Numbered from the stretch's first letter, positions 43,427 to 52,750 are shown. The stretch is 64,000 bases of DNA from Lonepinella sp051851555 (GCF_051851555.1 NZ_JBPDVH010000005.1:72874-136873); one strand, 5' to 3'. A program made the numbers and translations. Notes: generated by a model from the sequence alone, not told the origin.

Positions 43427-45352
43427 ATGACAGATACTGAAATTGCAAAGAAAATTGTTGAAGCCATTGGTGGTTTTGACAACGTGCAAAGTTTTGCACA
43501 TTGTGCGACACGTTTACGCATTATGGTAAAAGACGAGTCGAAAATTGATAAAGACACCATTGAGGACTTGGATAAAGTCAAAGGGGCGTTTTTTAATTCG
43601 GGACAATATCAAATTATTTTGGGTACAGGGACGGTAAACAAAATTTATGCGGAAGTGATGGCGTTAAATGGTGGCTCTACTCAAGCCAGTGAAAGCGCAG
43701 CACCTGCCCAACCGCAAGGCCATTGGTTTAAACGTGCGATTCGTACTTTCGGTGATGTGTTCGTGCCATTATTGCCTGCTATTGTGGCCACCGGTCTTTT
43801 TATGGGCGTACGTGGGGCGATTAACAATGATGCGATTTTAAGCCTGTTCGGTACCACATCAGCGGCATTTTCTGCTTCACATTTTTATATTTATACTCAG
43901 GTTCTCACGGATACAGCCTTTATTTTCTTCCCTGCGTTGATTTGTTGGTCGGCATTCCGAGTATTCGGGGGCAATCCGATTATTGGTTTGGTATTAGGTT
44001 TGATGATGGTAAGCCCCGCTTTACCGAATGCGTGGGCTGTGGCATCTGGTGGTGCTGAACCGATTTACTTCTTTGATTTCATTCCTGTGGTGGGGTATCA
44101 AAACTCCGTGTTGCCGGCGTTTTTCGTGGGGTTAATTGGGGCGAAATTTGAGAAATGGTTTGCGAAACGGGTGCCAGATGTGTTGGCCTTGTTGGTAGTG
44201 CCTTTTGTCACGTTCTTGATGATGTCTTTCTTGGCATTAATCGTGATCGGTCCAATTTTCCATTCTGTTGAAAACTATGTGTTAGCCGGTACCAAATACT
44301 TGCTTGCCTTGCCTTATGGTATTTCAGGTTTAGTGATTGGTGGCGTACATCAAGTGATCGTGGTGACCGGTGTGCATCATATTTTTAACTTGCTTGAATC
44401 CCAATTAATTGCCGCAGATGGACAAGATCCGTTCAATGCGCTGATTACCGCCGCCATGACCGCCCAAGCGGGCGCGACCTTAGCCGTCGGGTTCAAAACC
44501 AAATCGGCGAAATTAAAAGCCTTGGCTTATCCTGCTGCGCTTTCTGCGGGATTGGGTATTACGGAACCCGCCATTTTTGGGGTCAACTTACGTTACGGCA
44601 AACCGTTTATTATGGGCTTAATTGCTGGGGCATTTGGTGGCTGTTTAGCCTCAATTTTAGGCCTAGCGGGGACAGGTTTTGGGATTACCATTATTCCGGG
44701 TTCATTGCTTTACTTGAACGGACAAATCATTTCTTACGTGATTATGGTATTAGCGACAACCGCATTAGCCTTTGCTTTAACTTATCTGTTCGGCTACGAA
44801 GATGAGAAAAAAGACGAGGAAAAAGCAGAAACGGTGAAAACCTTGGAAAAAAACACCGCAGTTTCTACATCAACGCCAACGGTGGAAAGCAAAACCAATG
44901 AAGAAACGTTAGTTTCGCCTTTAACGGGTGAAGTGGTGGCGTTAGAAAACGTGAATGATCCTGTATTCTCTGCGGGTGTGATGGGCGACGGTTTAGCTGT
45001 CAAACCTACCGAAGGCGTGGCTTATGCGCCTGCTGATGCAGAAGTTGAAATCGTACATGAAACGGGTCACGCTTACGGTTTAAAAACCGCCAACGGCACG
45101 GAAATTTTAATTCATATCGGTATTGATACGGTGAAAATGAAAGGCGAGGGCTTTGAGCCGTTAGTCAACGTGGGTGATACCGTGAAAGCGGGACAGCCGT
45201 TGGCTAACTTTGATTTAGCTAAAATCGCCGCTGCGGGTTATGATCACACCACGGTATTAATTATCACCAATACCGACGAATTTAGTGCAGTAACGGGCAT
45301 TGCTCAAGGAAATATTACTCACGGCGATAATTTCTTAAAAGTCGTTAAATAA
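43427..45352 (+). CDS. scrA: Sucrose-specific PTS transporter, EIIBCA
   Basis: This 641-residue permease imports and phosphorylates sucrose. The N-terminal EIIB domain has the phospho-Cys26 in HCATRLRI; the central EIIC is polytopic (about 105-460). After an acidic, Lys-rich linker (about 465-505) comes a Crr-like EIIA domain with the phospho-His block ILIHIGIDTVKMKGEGF. The fused EIIA removes the need for Crr. The start at 43427 follows GGAG; an upstream ATG at 43409 includes that site and is less likely. Sucrose specificity rests on the scrB/scrK context. Confidence 0.93.
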   Translation: MTDTEIAKKIVEAIGGFDNVQSFAHCATRLRIMVKDESKIDKDTIEDLDKVKGAFFNSGQYQIILGTGTVNKIYAEVMALNGGSTQASESAAPAQPQGHWFKRAIRTFGDVFVPLLPAIVATGLFMGVRGAINNDAILSLFGTTSAAFSASHFYIYTQVLTDTAFIFFPALICWSAFRVFGGNPIIGLVLGLMMVSPALPNAWAVASGGAEPIYFFDFIPVVGYQNSVLPAFFVGLIGAKFEKWFAKRVPDVLALLVVPFVTFLMMSFLALIVIGPIFHSVENYVLAGTKYLLALPYGISGLVIGGVHQVIVVTGVHHIFNLLESQLIAADGQDPFNALITAAMTAQAGATLAVGFKTKSAKLKALAYPAALSAGLGITEPAIFGVNLRYGKPFIMGLIAGAFGGCLASILGLAGTGFGITIIPGSLLYLNGQIISYVIMVLATTALAFALTYLFGYEDEKKDEEKAETVKTLEKNTAVSTSTPTVESKTNEETLVSPLTGEVVALENVNDPVFSAGVMGDGLAVKPTEGVAYAPADAEVEIVHETGHAYGLKTANGTEILIHIGIDTVKMKGEGFEPLVNVGDTVKAGQPLANFDLAKIAAAGYDHTTVLIITNTDEFSAVTGIAQGNITHGDNFLKVVK

Positions 45353-45355
45353 CGG

Positions 45356-45432
45356 TGTAGGGGCGGATCGATGTATCCGCCCGAAAATCACTCCGTTTTT
45401 AGCGGGCGAACACATAGGTTCGCCCCTACATT
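45356..45432. repeat. TGTAGGGGCG-type inverted repeat between scrA and scrK
   Basis: TGTAGGGGCG at the left is mirrored by CGCCCCTACA at the right, with inner GGCGGAT/ATCCGCC and GGGCGAAC/GGTTCGCCC pairs. It shares AAAATCACTCC with the element near 32448. It probably reduces readthrough into scrK. Confidence 0.75.
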
Positions 45433-45470
45433 TTTCCGAATATTTTCAACAAAAATGGAGAAAATACAGA

Positions 45471-46358
45471 ATGACAAAATTATACGGCAGCCTTGAAGCC
45501 GGCGGTACCAAGTTTATTTGTGCAGTAGGTGATGCGCAATTTAATGTGGTAGATAAAGTGCAATTTCCTACCACCACACCTGATGAAACCCTTGCACAAA
45601 CAGTAGCCTTTTTTCAGCGTTATGCGGATCGTTTACAAGGGATTGCGGTGGGTTCCTTTGGGCCGATTAATATTGATAGAAATTCACCGACTTATGGTTA
45701 TATTACCACCACGCCCAAACCGCATTGGGCGAATGTAGATGTTATCGGTGTCCTTAAAAAAGCGGTTGATGTGCCGTTTTATTTTACCACCGATGTGAAT
45801 TCCTCCGCCTTTGGCGAAACCTTGGTACGTCAAGATGTGACCAGTTTGGTATATTATACCATTGGCACGGGAATTGGTGCCGGCGCTATTCAACATGGTG
45901 AATTTGTCGGGGGCATTGCGCATACCGAGGCGGGCCACGTATTAGTGTCCTTGCACCCGCAAGATCAAGCCAAGGATTTTCACGGTACCTGTCCTTTCCA
46001 TAAAAATTGTTTGGAGGGCTTGGCGGCGGGACCATCATTGGAGGCTCGTGCGGGTATTCGTGGTGAATGTATTGCACAAGATAGCGAGATTTGGGATATT
46101 CAAGCCTATTATATTGCGCAAGCCGCATTACAAGCCACCTTATTATATCGTCCACAAGTGATTGTATTTGGTGGGGGCGTGATGGCGCAACAACATATGT
46201 TAGATCGGGTACGTAAGCAGTTTGCTGAATTGCTTAATGATTATGTGCCTGTGCCAGACTTGGAACAGTATATTGTAACGCCTGCGGTAGCCAATAATGG
46301 CTCGGCCACCTTAGGCAATTTTGCGTTAGCGAAGAAAGTTGCTGAAGTGTCAGTCTAA
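45471..46358 (+). CDS. scrK: ROK-family fructokinase
   Basis: The enzyme phosphorylates the fructose released by ScrB. The 295-residue protein has the ROK ATP-binding EAGGTKF near 9-15, the catalytic Asp in TTDVNSSAFGE, TIGTGIGAGA near 129-138 and the zinc-binding pattern HVLVSLHP with CPFHKNCLEG. It lies downstream of scrA in the same orientation, separated by the inverted repeat. Confidence 0.92.
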   Translation: MTKLYGSLEAGGTKFICAVGDAQFNVVDKVQFPTTTPDETLAQTVAFFQRYADRLQGIAVGSFGPINIDRNSPTYGYITTTPKPHWANVDVIGVLKKAVDVPFYFTTDVNSSAFGETLVRQDVTSLVYYTIGTGIGAGAIQHGEFVGGIAHTEAGHVLVSLHPQDQAKDFHGTCPFHKNCLEGLAAGPSLEARAGIRGECIAQDSEIWDIQAYYIAQAALQATLLYRPQVIVFGGGVMAQQHMLDRVRKQFAELLNDYVPVPDLEQYIVTPAVANNGSATLGNFALAKKVAEVSV

Positions 46359-46374
46359 ACGACGAAAGCATAAC

Positions 46375-46404
46375 AAAAGGGACGTCTAAAAACGTCCCTT
46401 TTTC
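46375..46404. terminator. Terminator between scrK and tyrP
   Basis: AAAGGGACGT pairs with ACGTCCCTTT across CTAAAA, followed by Ts; usable by both convergent genes. Confidence 0.88.
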
Positions 46405-46416
46405 ATCTTTGGCAGA

Positions 46417-47622
46417 TTAACCAATCACGTTGGGTAAATAACCTGCTTGAATTAAGAACGGCACATTCATAATCAATAAGCCAAGTAATAAGGCAATCAG
46501 TAAAGAAATGTTACCGCCAATCACACGATAAGGCATCTCAGGATAACGTTTTCTGGCACGCCATACCATGCCTACGGGTAAGACTAAACCATAGAATGTA
46601 AACATTTGTCCCGCAAAGGCTAATACGGATAAGAAATCATTATAGAATAACGCAAAGAATAGGGTAGGAATGAACGTTAATAAACCTAATGACGCACGTC
46701 CAGCCTTAATATTAATGCGTTTAAGTAGGTCATCTAAGCAATCAAATAACGCCAATGCCACACCTAAGAAAGAGGTGATCAAGGCAAATAACGAGAATAA
46801 ACGCACTGACCAACCGATAAATGGACTGCCCGTAATATGGGTGACGGCGTTGACTAATCCGCCTAATGTCGGATCTTGATTTAAAATTTGGACAAATTCA
46901 GATTGGGTTAATACGCCATGCGTCGACATTTGCCAAACAATATACAGGGCTAAAGGTAATCCCGTCCCGATAATAATAGAGGTTCTTAAGCGTGCGACAT
47001 TGCCCTCTAAATATTTATTAATACTTGGGATCACCACATGGAAACCAAAAGAGGTAAAGAAAAACGGACTAGCAGAAATTAACAAGGCTTTATCTAACGG
47101 CACTGCCATTAAATTATCCATGCTCACTTTGGGCAACATCAAGAATAACAACACCACAAAGGCAGCGAGTTTGGCAATAAATAACAAGCGAGTGGCAATA
47201 TCCACGTGTCCCGTGCCGGCAATAATAAAGATGGCAAAAAAGACGGTGAAGATCACGGAAATCGCTGTGCCGTATTCTTTCAGTTCGGGTAATACGGTAG
47301 AAATTAAATTACTGCTCATTAACACATACACGGTGAGAATGGCATACATAAAAATAATCAGTGCGAAAGAGGCTAATACACGTCCGGGCATGCCAAAATA
47401 TTGCTCAGCCAAGGTAGCAATGCCCGCATCTTGACGTTCTGCTTTTTGATAGACTTCAACAAATAACAATGCGCTATAACAGAGTAGCACCCATAACATC
47501 ACTAATAAGGCCACGGTGTAGCCAAATCCCATACCGGCAGAGGTTAATGGCATAGACACCATACCGGCACCAATGGTGGTGCCTGCCACAATTAATGCGC
47601 TACCAAGCGTTTTATTTTTCAT
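46417..47622 (-). CDS. tyrP: Tyrosine-specific permease (HAAAP family)
   Basis: This 401-residue inner-membrane transporter of the aromatic amino-acid family has eleven predicted helices and starts with LGSALIVAGTTIGAGMVSMPL, the family signature. FFFTSFGFHVVIPSINKYLEGN in the middle is conserved among TyrP/Mtr proteins. I favour tyrosine over tryptophan because of the TyrR-box-like site upstream; Mtr-type specificity cannot be excluded. Confidence 0.87.
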   Translation of the reverse strand: MKNKTLGSALIVAGTTIGAGMVSMPLTSAGMGFGYTVALLVMLWVLLCYSALLFVEVYQKAERQDAGIATLAEQYFGMPGRVLASFALIIFMYAILTVYVLMSSNLISTVLPELKEYGTAISVIFTVFFAIFIIAGTGHVDIATRLLFIAKLAAFVVLLFLMLPKVSMDNLMAVPLDKALLISASPFFFTSFGFHVVIPSINKYLEGNVARLRTSIIIGTGLPLALYIVWQMSTHGVLTQSEFVQILNQDPTLGGLVNAVTHITGSPFIGWSVRLFSLFALITSFLGVALALFDCLDDLLKRINIKAGRASLGLLTFIPTLFFALFYNDFLSVLAFAGQMFTFYGLVLPVGMVWRARKRYPEMPYRVIGGNISLLIALLLGLLIMNVPFLIQAGYLPNVIG

Positions 47623-47693
47623 ACTGCTTTCCTTAGATTAAAAAAATACATCAAATAAACCAGATTGCTATTCTATACGATAATATTTATTTT

Positions 47694-47711
47694 TGTAATT
47701 ATAAATTTACG
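47694..47711 (-). promoter_or_regulatory. TyrR-box-like operator upstream of tyrP
   Basis: TGTAAT-N6-TTTACG matches the TyrR consensus TGTAAA-N6-TTTACA at 10 of 12 positions and lies 72-89 bases upstream of tyrP. TyrR proteins control tyrP in E. coli; use here is inference. Confidence 0.5.
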
Positions 47712-47794
47712 CTGTTTTGAAAAATTGACGTTTTATGGCTAGAAAATAACAAAAAAGTGCGGTGGATTTTTGCAAAATATTTAAAAGTCGGCGA

Positions 47795-47827
47795 AAAGTG
47801 GCCCGTTTTGTCGGGTATGACCACTTT
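47795..47827. other. Imperfect stem-loop between tyrP and the purine permease
   Basis: AAAGTGG (47795-47801) with CCACTTT (47821-47827) encloses CCCG (47802-47805) and CGGG (47812-47815). It lies upstream of the PurR box; function unknown. Confidence 0.4.
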
Positions 47828-47847
47828 CTTTTAGCTGAAAATCCTTG

Positions 47848-47863
47848 ACGCAAACGTTTACTA
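47848..47863 (+). promoter_or_regulatory. PurR operator over the permease promoter
   Basis: ACGCAAACGTTTACTA matches the PurR consensus ACGCAAACGTTTGCGT in its first 12 bases. It overlaps a -35 (TTTACT, 47857-47862), with a -10 TAGAAT at 47879-47884, spacer 16, so bound PurR should block transcription. Confidence 0.75.
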
Positions 47864-47920
47864 TTTTTTGTTTTCAGGTAGAATACGTTTCTTTTTTATT
47901 CAATTCATTTAGGAATTTTT

Positions 47921-49234
47921 ATGTCTCTAGAAAAAACATTCGAGCTTTCTGCACGTGGATCTAATCTACGTCAAGAAATTATTGCCGGACTCACCACCTT
48001 TTTAGCCATGGTGTACTCGGTTATCGTGGTCCCAAACATGTTAAGCCAAGCAGGCTTTCCTGCGGAAAGCGTGTTTATTGCCACCTGTTTAGTGTCGGGG
48101 CTTGGCTCCATTTTAATCGGTTTATGGGCTAATGCGCCAATGGCGATTGGTTGTGCCATTTCATTAACTGCTTTTACCGCCTTTAGTTTGGTGATCGGTC
48201 AACAAGTGAGTATTCCCGTTGCGTTAGGCGCAGTGTTCTTAATGGGGGCGGTGTTTACCTTAATTTCCGCAACCGGTATTCGTTCTTGGATTTTGCGTAA
48301 TTTGCCATCCAGTATTGCCCATGGTGCGGGTATTGGTATCGGTTTATTTTTGTTATTGATCGCCACCAGTGGGGTCGGTATTGTGGTATCAAACCCAAAT
48401 GGCACCTTGGTAAAATTCGGTGAATTTACTTCTTTCCCCGTATTGATGTCCTTAATCGGTTTGGCGTTCATTATCGGATTAGAAAGAATGAAAGTGAAAG
48501 GGGCGATTTTATGGGTGATCATTGCGATTACGATTATCGGCTTAATTTTCGATCCGAATGTGAAATTCTCTGGTGATGTGTTTAAAATGCCAAGCTTTGG
48601 TGAGCAATCTTTATTTTTGCAATTAGACATTATGGGTGCTTTACAACCTGCGATTTTACCAGTGGTGTTTGCTTTAGTGATGACCGCCGTTTTTGATGCG
48701 ACGGGTACCATTCGTGCGGTGGCGGGACAAGGTAATTTGCTTGATAAAGATGGTCAAATTATTAACGGTGGCAAAGCCTTAACTTCCGATTCTGTGAGTA
48801 GTTTATTTTCAGGTTTGTTCGGTACTGCCCCCGCTGCGGTGTATATTGAATCCGCAGCAGGCACGGCCGCGGGTGGAAAAACGGGGATTACGGCCATAGT
48901 GGTTGGCGTCTTATTCTTGTTTATGTTATTTTTCCAACCTTTAGCCTTTTTAGTGCCAAGTTATGCCACGGCACCAGCGTTAATGTACGTGGGATTATTA
49001 ATGTTAAGCAATGTGAGTAAATTAGACTTTAACGATTTTGTCGGCGCCATGAGCGGCTTAATTTGTGCGGTCTTTATTGTGTTAACTGCCAATATCGTGA
49101 CAGGGATTATGCTCGGTTTTGCCGCTTTAGTGATTGGACGTGTAGTGTCTGGTGAATTCAAAAAATTGAATGTCGGCACGGTATTAATCAGCTTGGCTTT
49201 AGTGGCATTTTATGCGTGCGGTTGGGCGATTTAA
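47921..49234 (+). CDS. AzgA-type purine (adenine/guanine/hypoxanthine) permease, NCS2 superfamily
   Basis: This 437-residue protein has about twelve to fourteen membrane segments. The N-terminal ARGSNLRQEIIAGLTTFLAMVYSVIVVPNML and the FDATGTIRAVAGQ and ALTSDSVSSLFSGLFGTAPAAVYIESAAGTAAGGKTG blocks are diagnostic of the AzgA branch (E. coli AdeP/GhxP), not the uracil or xanthine branch. Proton-driven uptake of purine bases is the family role; which base is preferred cannot be read. The PurR operator upstream supports purine transport. Confidence 0.9.
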   Translation: MSLEKTFELSARGSNLRQEIIAGLTTFLAMVYSVIVVPNMLSQAGFPAESVFIATCLVSGLGSILIGLWANAPMAIGCAISLTAFTAFSLVIGQQVSIPVALGAVFLMGAVFTLISATGIRSWILRNLPSSIAHGAGIGIGLFLLLIATSGVGIVVSNPNGTLVKFGEFTSFPVLMSLIGLAFIIGLERMKVKGAILWVIIAITIIGLIFDPNVKFSGDVFKMPSFGEQSLFLQLDIMGALQPAILPVVFALVMTAVFDATGTIRAVAGQGNLLDKDGQIINGGKALTSDSVSSLFSGLFGTAPAAVYIESAAGTAAGGKTGITAIVVGVLFLFMLFFQPLAFLVPSYATAPALMYVGLLMLSNVSKLDFNDFVGAMSGLICAVFIVLTANIVTGIMLGFAALVIGRVVSGEFKKLNVGTVLISLALVAFYACGWAI

Positions 49235-49269
49235 TTTGGTGTTAAACGCAATCCAATAAATGTATAACG

Positions 49270-49323
49270 AAAAAGTGCGGTGTTTTTTGCGAAGAAATTT
49301 CATCAAAAAACACCGCACTTTTT
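49270..49323. terminator. Terminator made of an inverted uptake-signal pair
   Basis: AAAAAGTGCGGTGTTTTTTG and its complement face each other around GAAGAAATTTC, with T runs on both strands, between the permease gene and the convergent VirK-like gene. Confidence 0.88.
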
Positions 49324-49333
49324 TAACAAAATA

Positions 49334-50206
49334 TTATTTCACTAAAAAGTCTTTTATTTGCTGTGCTAACCCATCAAACATCTCATAACGTTTGCGATAC
49401 ATAGAGCGTTTTTTACTGGCAATATCTTCTAATGGTTTGCGTTCAATTTGAACAGGTAATTGCCAATAGTGATTTTGATATTGTGCCTGATTTTCTTGCC
49501 AAAATTCATCATAATTAAATTGCATATATTTAGAATCATTCCAACGGTATTTGGCCTCATATTTATGTGGAATGCCCTTTAATTCACAGCCTAATTGTTG
49601 GGCGACGATTTTAAACACATTCACCAACATAAACATAGGGCGTACACCATGTAAGGCTTTTGTGGCATTGCGTACCGCTAATTGCGCTTGTTCATAATTA
49701 GGGCCTTGAATTGAGGCGATTAATAATGTGTTGGGCGATAAAAAGGTAAATGAGGCGTCGTAAATCCGATTTTTTTGTTGATCAACAATGTTAATAGAGA
49801 AAAATCCCTCTAAAGGATCGACCCGATTGAGATTGAAATATAAATCTAATTCATCCGTTAATTTGGCCAACAATAGATTTTCTTTTTCTAGCAATAAAGG
49901 TATTTTATCCGCGGGCAAAAACTGCTCGGCTAAGGTGAAATTTTGCATAATGGCGTTTAAGCGTGCAGTGCCATTAAAGCGCTTATCACAAAATTTATTT
50001 AATAAGGTATTAATTCGATACACATCCTTTTGGAAAATTGGCTGCCATAGAGGATGGCTCTCTAAGTAGTCTGATAAAGATTGGAGCTGTTTTCTATAGA
50101 TCACCAAGCGCATTTGATAGCGGATATATTCTCTCAAGAGTTTTAAGCGGCGTTTCTCAATGGGAAACATTTTTTTGAATGTGATTAATGAGGTTAAATT
50201 AAACAT
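49334..50206 (-). CDS. VirK/YbjX-family (DUF535) protein
   Basis: This 290-residue protein belongs to the DUF535 family, linked in enterics to virulence and envelope stress, with no proven enzymatic activity. The family core is visible: DPLEGFFSINIVDQQKNRIYDASFTFL near 130-156, IASIQGPNYEQAQLAVRNATKALHGVRPMFMLVN, and KYRWNDSKYMQFNYDEFW. No signal peptide is evident. The gene stands alone, convergent with the permease. Confidence 0.87.
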   Translation of the reverse strand: MFNLTSLITFKKMFPIEKRRLKLLREYIRYQMRLVIYRKQLQSLSDYLESHPLWQPIFQKDVYRINTLLNKFCDKRFNGTARLNAIMQNFTLAEQFLPADKIPLLLEKENLLLAKLTDELDLYFNLNRVDPLEGFFSINIVDQQKNRIYDASFTFLSPNTLLIASIQGPNYEQAQLAVRNATKALHGVRPMFMLVNVFKIVAQQLGCELKGIPHKYEAKYRWNDSKYMQFNYDEFWQENQAQYQNHYWQLPVQIERKPLEDIASKKRSMYRKRYEMFDGLAQQIKDFLVK

Positions 50207-50480
50207 AATAACAAGGATATAAGGAATAAATGGGGCAGATTATAGGGACAATTAAAGGCAATGACAACCCTAAAAGGGATTTCTGCACAGGAAATCATCT
50301 TATTCGTTGCATTTTTATTTTTATCAGGTCTGATCTCTTATTGTGTCTTTTTTATGATATGTATTTCCATTTATGTTAAACTATCGTAGATTATTTAAAC
50401 AAGTTGGATTTTAATTAATCGGAAATTGACTAATGCTTTGTCTTAGTTTGTGAATTTAATTGACTAAAAATGGGGAACTT

Positions 50481-52685
50481 ATGAATAAACATTATCACAC
50501 GGCTAAAAATACACCAACACATACAGCCTTGATTTCCACCAAGCGTTCTGCCAAAGAATTGCGGGGGGGGGGGGTCGCTCTCGCTTTATTAAGTGGTCTA
50601 TTTTCTTTAGGCATGACGCAAACGGCGTCAGCTGAAACCTATCCAATAGAGGGGATTGATTCGGAAACAAGATCGATCTCCGCCTCTGATTATCAACTCA
50701 TTTCCACTGTCAATAATCCTTATTATGCTCGGCATTATTATGGCAGCTATGTTTCTGCGGTGAATGGTTCGGCATTTGGGATCTCTTCCGTGGCAACGGG
50801 GGAAAATATGTCACCTGAACAGTTTGCGGCGAGAAAAGATGCGCTTGAACAATTAGTTCTTAAAAGAAACGTGTTACAAGCGGAATTTGAAGTGATTAGT
50901 AAAGAATGGTCTGCTGCTCATGAGAACGTAAACAAAGCTCTTCAGGATATCAGTTGGTATCAAGGTCAACAATATCTTTACACTCAAGGCGATTCCGATC
51001 AAGATTATACGGCGGAAATAGCCGCCGCCCAAGCCAAATATGACGCTGCGGTTGAAGTCCGAGCTGAAGTCACAACAAGATTAAATGCAAAAAGAGCAGA
51101 AGTTGAACAAACCACCGCAGAAATTAGCGATGTGAAAATGTTTAATTTAGGCAGCAATACGACGGCGTTAGGTGGCTATGCCTTTGCCAGTGGCGAAAAT
51201 GCCACCGCCTTAGGAAGTGATTCTGTTGCGATGGGCGATGATAGCATTGCTGGCGGTTCAGGGGCGAATACCACGGGGACATCCGCCATTGCCATCGGTA
51301 AAGATGCCAAGGTATCGGGTGACGAATCCATTGCATTCGGTGTGTCACATGCGATCACGGGTAATCAGTCTGGCACATTGGGGGATACCAACGTTGTTTC
51401 TGCCGATAATGCTTATGCTTTGGGCAATAATATTACGGTGAAAGCAGCAGCGAACAATACCCTGGTGTTAGGCAACAATATCACGGTGGATACCGCCAAT
51501 TCTGTGGTGTTAGGCAACAGTTCAAGCGCCGCTGCCGCTGTGGGAACGGCCTCCTATAAGATTCAAGATACGACCTACGCTTTTGCAGGCACCACGCCAG
51601 TAGGCACGGTGTCAGTGGGGGCTACTGATGGTGAAAGAACCATTACCAATGTGGCGGCAGGCCGTATTAGCAGTACTTCAACCGATGCCATTAACGGCTC
51701 ACAATTATATGCGGTTATCGACGCATTAAATAGTTTAGCCACGCCTAGCCCTGCGCCTACGCCTGACGAGGGGGATATTAGCCCGAATACGAATACAGGA
51801 AGTAGCTCATTCAATGGCATTAATGTGACCGATGGCACCAATAAAACCACATTGGGCGATGGCGATACCTTAACCGTAAAAGGCGATAACAATATCAACA
51901 CCACCGTGAATGGCAATACCTTAACCATTGGATTGGTCGATGATGTTGTTGTCAACTCTGTGACAGCAAATGATGTGAAAGCTGACAATGTAACCGCAAA
52001 CAATGTGTCCGTGGGTGATATTAGTATGAGTAGTGCCACGGGCAAAATTACAGGCTTAACGGATGGTGCTGTCTCAGCGGATTCCACGGAGGCTATCAAC
52101 GGTAGCCAGTTATATAATGTGACACTAAACGGTTACAATTTTGTGGGTGATATAGGCGAAACAGGCAAATTGCAGCTAGGATCAACGGTTACCGTAGTGG
52201 GCGGCAGTAGTGGCAATATCAAAACCTCAGCCGATTCAACGGGTAAAATTACCGTGGATTTAGCTGAACACATCCATGTCACTAGTGCCGATATTGGTGG
52301 TGTGAATATCAATAATGGCGGTATTACTAACTTAAATAGCGGTATTGTCAACGGCGACAGTTCAGATAATCGCAATGCGGCAAATATTGGTGATGTGAAA
52401 ACCATTGCACAAAATAGCGCCAATCAAGCGGTGAACCAAGTCAATAAACGCCTTTCTCGAGGTATTGCCTCTGCGAATGCGTTAGGTGGTTTAATGCAGG
52501 CTACGGGGCCAGGTCGTTCATTAGTGACAGCCGGTGTGGGCGGTTATCGTGATCAAAATGCACTGGCTATCGGTTATTCTCGTCTTTCAGATAACGGAAA
52601 AGTAGGTGTCAAGTTTGGTTTGGGTTCGAATATGTCAGGTAAAAAAGATGTTAGTTATTCGGCCTCTGTGGGCTTTCAGTGGTAA
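50481..52685 (+). CDS. Trimeric autotransporter adhesin (YadA-like), phase-variable
   Basis: This 734-residue surface adhesin has an extended N-terminus and signal peptide (cleavage near TASA, about 54). An N-terminal stretch with coiled-coil character follows, then YadA-head repeats of the ALG/AIG type (about 215-345). Two neck-like DAINGSQLY and EAINGSQLY motifs and a stalk come next, and a C-terminal four-strand anchor ends in SYSASVGFQW. It would trimerise, insert in the outer membrane and bind host or matrix. The ATG at 50481 follows GGGG. A run of 12 Gs in the codons before the signal peptide is in frame now (expressed state). Confidence 0.93.
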   Translation: MNKHYHTAKNTPTHTALISTKRSAKELRGGGVALALLSGLFSLGMTQTASAETYPIEGIDSETRSISASDYQLISTVNNPYYARHYYGSYVSAVNGSAFGISSVATGENMSPEQFAARKDALEQLVLKRNVLQAEFEVISKEWSAAHENVNKALQDISWYQGQQYLYTQGDSDQDYTAEIAAAQAKYDAAVEVRAEVTTRLNAKRAEVEQTTAEISDVKMFNLGSNTTALGGYAFASGENATALGSDSVAMGDDSIAGGSGANTTGTSAIAIGKDAKVSGDESIAFGVSHAITGNQSGTLGDTNVVSADNAYALGNNITVKAAANNTLVLGNNITVDTANSVVLGNSSSAAAAVGTASYKIQDTTYAFAGTTPVGTVSVGATDGERTITNVAAGRISSTSTDAINGSQLYAVIDALNSLATPSPAPTPDEGDISPNTNTGSSSFNGINVTDGTNKTTLGDGDTLTVKGDNNINTTVNGNTLTIGLVDDVVVNSVTANDVKADNVTANNVSVGDISMSSATGKITGLTDGAVSADSTEAINGSQLYNVTLNGYNFVGDIGETGKLQLGSTVTVVGGSSGNIKTSADSTGKITVDLAEHIHVTSADIGGVNINNGGITNLNSGIVNGDSSDNRNAANIGDVKTIAQNSANQAVNQVNKRLSRGIASANALGGLMQATGPGRSLVTAGVGGYRDQNALAIGYSRLSDNGKVGVKFGLGSNMSGKKDVSYSASVGFQW
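50563..50574 (+). repeat. Poly-G(12) tract in the adhesin gene
   Basis: Twelve consecutive Gs encode part of LRGGGV just before the hydrophobic core of the signal peptide. Changing the length by one or two bases shifts the frame and would stop production early. Confidence 0.95.
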
Positions 52686-52713
52686 TCCACAAATAACCTA
52701 ATATATGAATTTA

Positions 52714-52750
52714 AACACCTTAAGCGATTAAGCTCGCTTAGGGTGTTTTT
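52714..52750 (+). terminator. Terminator after the adhesin gene
   Basis: AACACC and TAAGCG pair with CGCTTA and GGTGTT around ATTAAGCT, followed by seven Ts. Confidence 0.85.

Noticed and set aside
50460..50480. TTG start for the adhesin seven codons upstream
   Set aside because: The ATG at 50481 has a GGGG ribosome site; nothing suitable precedes the TTG.
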